A stretch of DNA of 64,000 nucleotides from Thioalkalivibrio sp. ALJ24 (GTDB lineage Bacteria; Pseudomonadota; Gammaproteobacteria; Ectothiorhodospirales; Ectothiorhodospiraceae): the NCBI RefSeq assembly GCF_000377785.1, contig NZ_KB898731.1:62001-126000 (forward strand). Direction: 5' to 3'. Each line of letters begins with the position of its first letter. Within the stretch, counting starts at the first letter, position 1. The translations under genes were made by a program, and so were the position numbers. Positions 60,461 through 64,000 of the stretch are shown one piece after another. Under the pieces are notes generated by a model. The model was not told the DNA's origin. It worked only from the letters and a program-made list of their open reading frames with translations, and made no database searches.

Positions 60461-61216
60461 ATGACCGCCCCCGTCGTGTTCGCCGTGATCCCGGCCCACA
60501 ACGAGGCCGCGACCATCGAGGCGGTGACCGCCGCCACGCGGGAGCAGGTCGACCGGGTACTGGTGGTGGACGACGGCTCCGCCGACGACACCGCCACCCT
60601 GGCGGCCACCCATGCCGAGGTCCTGCGCCTGGAACCCAATCGCGGCAAGGCCGGTGCCCTGTGGGCCGGGATGCAGCAGGCGGTGGCCGAGGGCGCCGAC
60701 GCGGTCGTCACCCTGGACGGCGACGGCCAGCACGACGCCACGGAGATCCCGGCGCTGATCGCCGCGTGGCGGGAACAACCCCGACACCTGATCCTCGGCG
60801 CCCGGCTGAAGGAACGCGAACGCACCCCGCCGCTGCGCCTGTTCGGCAACCGGGTCGCGGATTTCTGGATCGGCTGGGCCTCGTCGCAGCCACTGCGCGA
60901 TTCGCAGTCGGGCTTTCGCCTGTACCCCGCCGACCTGCTGCGGCAGATGCGCATCCCCCACGGGCGCGGCCGCTCGTTCGTGTTCGAGAGCGAGGCGCTG
61001 ATCGCGGCCGAACGGCACGGCTTTCCGGCGCGTCTGGTGCCGGTACGCTGCATCTATCCCGAGGATCGCCGCCCCAGCCATTTCCGGCCGGCGGCCGACA
61101 CCCTGCGCATCATCTTCATGGTCGCCGGTCACCTGCTGCGCCGCGGGATGCGTCCACTCGGACTGTGGCGTTCACTGCGCCACCCGCAGGTCGCGGACCC
61201 GGTGGAAAACCCGTGA
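60461..61216 (+). CDS. Family 2 glycosyltransferase of the polyene cluster
   Basis: A 251-residue GT-A-fold glycosyltransferase: FAVIPAHNEAATIEAVTAAT, VLVVDDGSADDT, the DXD-type motif TLDGDGQHDATEIPAL, and SQPLRDSQSGFRLYPADLL with the DSQSGFR acceptor-side motif. It resembles dolichol-phosphate-mannose-synthase-like enzymes. In related clusters a glycosyltransferase is fused to the acyltransferase, so it probably adds a sugar or head group to the polyene. It starts 13 bases after the reductase stop. It is the last recognisable gene of the cluster. Confidence 0.85.
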   Translation: MTAPVVFAVIPAHNEAATIEAVTAATREQVDRVLVVDDGSADDTATLAATHAEVLRLEPNRGKAGALWAGMQQAVAEGADAVVTLDGDGQHDATEIPALIAAWREQPRHLILGARLKERERTPPLRLFGNRVADFWIGWASSQPLRDSQSGFRLYPADLLRQMRIPHGRGRSFVFESEALIAAERHGFPARLVPVRCIYPEDRRPSHFRPAADTLRIIFMVAGHLLRRGMRPLGLWRSLRHPQVADPVENP

Positions 61217-61283
61217 GCCCGCCCATACACTCAATCGGGACGCCGCACTCGTGACGTCCGTACCCGCTTCTCCGGAGGGAGCC

Positions 61284-61679
61284 ATGCGCTACAAGACCCT
61301 GATCCTGATTTTCGTCGTTGCCCTGGTCCTGGTCGCCGGCTGCCGCGGCACCGTTCCGGTCCACAACGTCAGCGACACCACCATCACCGATGCCCGCGGC
61401 GAGAGCCCCGATGCCGAACAGATGTCACAGGCGATCCGCAATGCCGGTGCCCACCTCGGCTGGCAGATGGAAGAGATCGAACCGGGCGTTCTGGAAGGCG
61501 CGATCCGCGTGCGGGACCACACGGCAGTGGTGGAGATTCCGTATTCCGACGGGCAGTACCGGATCGATTACAAGGACAGTACCAACCTCGACCACGCCAA
61601 CGGCCAGATCCATCCGAACTACAACCGGTGGATCGAGAACCTCGACGACCGCATCCGCGCCGAACTGTCGCGTCTGTAG
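61284..61679 (+). CDS. Lipoprotein of unknown function
   Basis: A 131-residue protein with a lipobox signal (LVLVAGC, cysteine near residue 18). The small alpha/beta mature domain contains ARGESPDAEQMSQAIRNAGA, AHLGWQMEEIEPGVLEGAI and VEIPYSDGQYRIDYKDSTNL with a closing YNRWIENLDDRIRAEL. The fold resembles small repeat lipoproteins with no known function. The start follows CCGGAGGGAGCC. It lies 67 bases after the glycosyltransferase and may or may not belong to the polyene cluster; classical clusters do carry a lipoprotein, but this does not look like it. Confidence 0.7.
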   Translation: MRYKTLILIFVVALVLVAGCRGTVPVHNVSDTTITDARGESPDAEQMSQAIRNAGAHLGWQMEEIEPGVLEGAIRVRDHTAVVEIPYSDGQYRIDYKDSTNLDHANGQIHPNYNRWIENLDDRIRAELSRL

Positions 61680-61712
61680 TCCCCGTTGCAGCCGCGGCGC
61701 CCCGCACCCCGG

Positions 61713-62195
61713 TCAGTCGGGGCGCGGGCGCTCCGGCTCGGATGGCCGCGGGCGCTCGCCGGCCTCCTCGGGGTCGGACGCATCGGAAAGTCGTTCCGCC
61801 GTCCCCGCCCGTTCGTCGTTCGAACTGCCGGATCCGGGCTCGTAGTCCTGCTGATGGGTATTCGCCAGCATCTTGCCCGCCCGATCCTCCAGACGTTCGC
61901 GGGTGGGCTTGTCGGCCAGCTCCTCGGCGCTCTGCGCGAGGTGATGGTAGAGGTCGCGATAGGTGCCTGCCATGCTGGCGAACAGCGTCGCGGTGCGATC
62001 GAAATGATCGTTCACCTGCGAGCGGTAGCGGGTGAGTTCCTGCATGCGCTGGTCCAGCTCTTCCTCCAGCTGACGGATCAGCTTGCGTTCGTCGCTGGTC
62101 ACCCGGCCGACCCAGAATCCGACCAGCGCCGCCACCACGATCGCCAGGATACCCAGGGCCACCCACAGCCCGACTGCCGTCTGTTCCTCCACCAC
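61713..62195 (-). CDS. YhcB/ZapG-like (DUF1043) membrane protein
   Basis: A 160-residue protein with one N-terminal helix (VGLWVALGILAIVVAALVGF), a coiled-coil stretch (SDERKLIRQLEEELDQRMQE and LTRYRSQVNDHFDRTATLFA) and a disordered acidic tail. This is the layout of YhcB (ZapG), a cell-division and envelope protein. The GTG at 62195 follows AGGAGGTGAGA at ideal spacing and places the helix at the very N-terminus; an upstream ATG at 62225 lacks such a site. It stands alone on the minus strand. Confidence 0.85.
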   Translation of the reverse strand: MVEEQTAVGLWVALGILAIVVAALVGFWVGRVTSDERKLIRQLEEELDQRMQELTRYRSQVNDHFDRTATLFASMAGTYRDLYHHLAQSAEELADKPTRERLEDRAGKMLANTHQQDYEPGSGSSNDERAGTAERLSDASDPEEAGERPRPSEPERPRPD

Positions 62196-62293
62196 TCTCA
62201 CCTCCTGCAATCCGGTTCCGGCCATTGTGCCCGACGCTTCGCGTGAAAGCACATGCTACCCTCGGCACACGTCCCGAAACCGAGGTTTTCCCG

Positions 62294-62845
62294 ATGCAGG
62301 AGTCGCCGCGCGCGCAACAGATCCGGCAGGCCCACGCCACCCTGATCCATCTGGTGGTGCAGGCCTGCCAGAATCCGCAGAGCCGGCAGGAACTCGAGCC
62401 CGTGCTGGAACAGGCCATCCAGGGTGGCTGGACCGAGCTGGTCGCGCGTATCCGCCAGGTGCTGGACGGCCAGCGGGACCCGTCCCTGCTGAACGGGCTG
62501 GACGAGGAGGACACGGCCATCCTGTCTTCCATCCTCGCCGGCCTCCAGGATCCGTCGACGCTGCCCGACCCCGATCAGACCGCCGACGCCGCCCAGGCCG
62601 CCCCGGGACTGGCACAGATGATCCACGGGGCCTCGCGCGGGGATCCGCAGTCGCTGCACTGGCTGTCGCAGATGGCCGAGCAGATGACCCGCGCGGGCGG
62701 CGACATGGCCCGGCTGGGCGGGATCACCAAACGCCTGGTGGACGGGGAACGCGATCCGGAGGCGCTGTGCCGCGGCATGGGTCCGCAGGGGGAGAGCCTG
62801 GTGCAGTCCATCCTCAGCGAGCTGGGCAAGCTGGAACGGCATTAA
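62294..62845 (+). CDS. Conserved-looking protein of unknown function
   Basis: A 183-residue soluble protein beginning MQESPRAQQIRQAHATLIHL. It is helical and Gln/Leu/Asp-rich, with internal similarity between segments around DGQRDPSLLNGLDEEDTAIL and DGERDPEALCRGMGPQGESL. The duplicated DGxRDP pattern suggests two related halves. No family is recognised. The next gene on the same strand begins 14 bases after its stop, so the two are probably cotranscribed. Confidence 0.6.
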   Translation: MQESPRAQQIRQAHATLIHLVVQACQNPQSRQELEPVLEQAIQGGWTELVARIRQVLDGQRDPSLLNGLDEEDTAILSSILAGLQDPSTLPDPDQTADAAQAAPGLAQMIHGASRGDPQSLHWLSQMAEQMTRAGGDMARLGGITKRLVDGERDPEALCRGMGPQGESLVQSILSELGKLERH

Positions 62846-62859
62846 GGAAACGCTCGTCG

Positions 62860-63534
62860 ATGTACGTGGCCATGCAAGCGATCCGAACATCGCTGCACCT
62901 GCGCGGCAACAGCCTGCGCGCCCCGTATCTCCTGTTGCTGCCCCTGCTGCTGGCACTGACCGCCTGCGCCCCGGTACAGATCCAGCCGCCGGCGGACCCC
63001 GACCCGCCGGCCCGCGTCCTGCTGATCGATCACGGCCGCCACACCAGCCTGATGCTGCGCGACGGCGACGGCGAACACTGGCTGCGCTATTCCTACGGCG
63101 ACTGGCGCTTCTACGCCGAGCGTCGCACCGGCCCGTTCAGCGCGCTGGCCGCGCTGGCCTGGCCGACCCGCGCGGCCCTCGGTCGCCAGGTGCTCACCGG
63201 GGAGGACCCAGAGGCCGCCCTGAGGCGTGATCTGCGCGTGCCGGTGCGCGAGACCCACGCCCTCACCGTGAACGCCGAGGATGCCGCCGTGCTGCGCGAG
63301 GATCTGGAAGAACTCTGGCGACGGGGCCGGGAAGACCGCCGGGAGATGGCCGCCTGGGACATGGCCTTCGTCGAACACCCCACAGGCTACAGCCTGCGCC
63401 ACAACTCCAACCGCATGATCGCGCTGTGGCTGGCCGAGCTGGAGGTACGGGTGGCCCGCCCGCCGATCCTGTCGCGCTGGGAGGTCTGCCCGGCCGCGCC
63501 GGACGAGGAACCGGCTGCGGACCCGGACTGCTGA
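62860..63534 (+). CDS. Lipoprotein, DUF2459-like
   Basis: A 224-residue lipoprotein with a long hydrophobic signal and lipobox LLALTAC (cysteine near residue 36). The mature domain has LLIDHGRHTSLMLRDGDGEH, WLRYSYGDWRFYAERRTGPF and a later EHPTGYSLRHNSN motif. The pattern of an early HxS/T followed by RYSYGDWRFY recalls the DUF2459 family, but the match is by eye and weak. The ATG follows AAGGAAACGCTCGTCG. It is convergent with the dacB-type gene. Confidence 0.6.
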   Translation: MYVAMQAIRTSLHLRGNSLRAPYLLLLPLLLALTACAPVQIQPPADPDPPARVLLIDHGRHTSLMLRDGDGEHWLRYSYGDWRFYAERRTGPFSALAALAWPTRAALGRQVLTGEDPEAALRRDLRVPVRETHALTVNAEDAAVLREDLEELWRRGREDRREMAAWDMAFVEHPTGYSLRHNSNRMIALWLAELEVRVARPPILSRWEVCPAAPDEEPAADPDC

Positions 63535-63565
63535 CCCGGCGCGCACACTGCGGGCCCGGCTACAG

Positions 63566-64000
63566 CTACAGCTGCCGCACCCAGCCCAGCACGGCCTCCT
63601 GCAGGCTGCGCCCGGGACCGACATGGGCCCGCGCGTCGTTGACCATCAGGACCACACGCACGTCGTCTCCGCTCTGTGTACGCACGTAGCCGGCCACCGC
63701 CGAGACCTCGCGCAGATGACCGGTCTTCAGGTGCATGTGGCCGCGTTCGTCGCCATTGTTGAAGCGATTGCGCAGGGTGCCGTCGATCCCCGCCAGCGCC
63801 AGCGACGACTGGAATTCCGGTCGCAGCGGATGATCCCAGCCCGCTTTGAGCACCTCGCCCAGCTGGTACGGCGACATGCGCGCGTGACGCGACAGCCCGG
63901 AACCGTTGTCGACCACCATGCCACCCACGCCCACGTCGAGTTCGCGCAGCGCCAGCACCAGGGCTTCGCGCGCCTTTTCCGTAGTGGCCGGCGGGCCGAA
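63566..64000 (-). CDS. dacB: D-alanyl-D-alanine carboxypeptidase/endopeptidase, C-terminal part
   Basis: About 144 residues are visible; the gene enters from the right edge of the window, so the start and the catalytic SxxK serine are missing. VVDNGSGLSRHARMSPYQLG and MHLKTGHLREVSAVAGYVRT (with the KTG motif) belong to the S13 family (DacB/PBP4), periplasmic enzymes that cleave peptidoglycan peptide cross-links or terminal D-Ala. Its frame is open to the edge of the window. Confidence 0.88.
   Translation of the reverse strand, partial: FGPPATTEKAREALVLALRELDVGVGGMVVDNGSGLSRHARMSPYQLGEVLKAGWDHPLRPEFQSSLALAGIDGTLRNRFNNGDERGHMHLKTGHLREVSAVAGYVRTQSGDDVRVVLMVNDARAHVGPGRSLQEAVLGWVRQL

Overview
The window is a 64 kb piece of a high-GC (roughly two-thirds G+C by eye) proteobacterial chromosome. 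Gene content and protein style (acidic, Glu/Asp/Ala-rich proteins, an FNR with cysteine ligands, a DsrE protein, glycolate/glyoxylate salvage, a TAXI-type TRAP transporter and a yellow-pigment-type polyene cluster) suggest a halophilic or haloalkaliphilic gammaproteobacterium of the Ectothiorhodospiraceae, such as a Thioalkalivibrio-like sulfur oxidiser. That placement is inference from gene content; no rRNA is present.

Layout. 0-7.8 kb: the end of a membrane protein, yceI, a YjfB-like protein, a methyltransferase, a candidate structured RNA, tRNA-Glu and tRNA-Ala just downstream of gltX, a shortened DUF4399 protein and a di-heme cytochrome c peroxidase. A cobalamin riboswitch then controls a porin and a cytochrome c'. 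7.9-29.5 kb: a very long cobalamin locus on the minus strand. It starts with a second cobalamin riboswitch and runs btuB-type receptor, pduO-type adenosyltransferase, an exported membrane-anchored CobN-like chelatase, an ExbB/TolQ-like channel, a DUF2149 (ExbD-like) protein, cobO, an Uma2 nuclease, cobB, cobA, cbiD, an ABC-2 transporter pair, cobG, cobH, cobI, cobJ, then cobK on the opposite strand, then cobL, cobE/cbiG-C and cobM. 29.6-41.9 kb: housekeeping and regulatory genes (a large unknown membrane protein, cfa, fnr, arcC, a sulfatase-fold membrane protein, dsrE-like, smr, parE, a thioredoxin-TPR protein). 42-49.9 kb: a TAXI TRAP transporter, glcE, glcF, an alanine/serine-glyoxylate aminotransferase and a small unknown gene. 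50.8-61.2 kb: a compact aryl-polyene-like cluster of 12 tightly packed plus-strand genes. 61.3-64 kb: lipoproteins, a YhcB/ZapG-like protein and the end of a dacB-type carboxypeptidase.

How the genes work together. The cobalamin locus combines uptake (receptor), adenosylation (two unrelated enzymes) and corrin-ring synthesis through an aerobic-type route (CobG, CobE) carrying the anaerobic-type CbiD instead of a visible CobF. Its CobN-like protein has a signal peptide, a histidine-rich insert and a C-terminal membrane anchor, and it sits with an ExbB/ExbD-like pair. This looks like a proton-motive-force-coupled periplasmic chelatase module rather than the cytoplasmic CobNST enzyme, and it is the most interesting candidate for an undescribed system here. 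cobK lies antisense inside the cob operon, so the locus has the layout of a noncontiguous operon. The polyene cluster has an acyl carrier protein, ligase, ketosynthase/chain-length-factor pair, two dehydratases, reductase, acyltransferase, glycosyltransferase, LolA-like carrier and MMPL exporter. That is enough for a membrane-bound polyene pigment, but several genes of classical aryl polyene clusters are absent.
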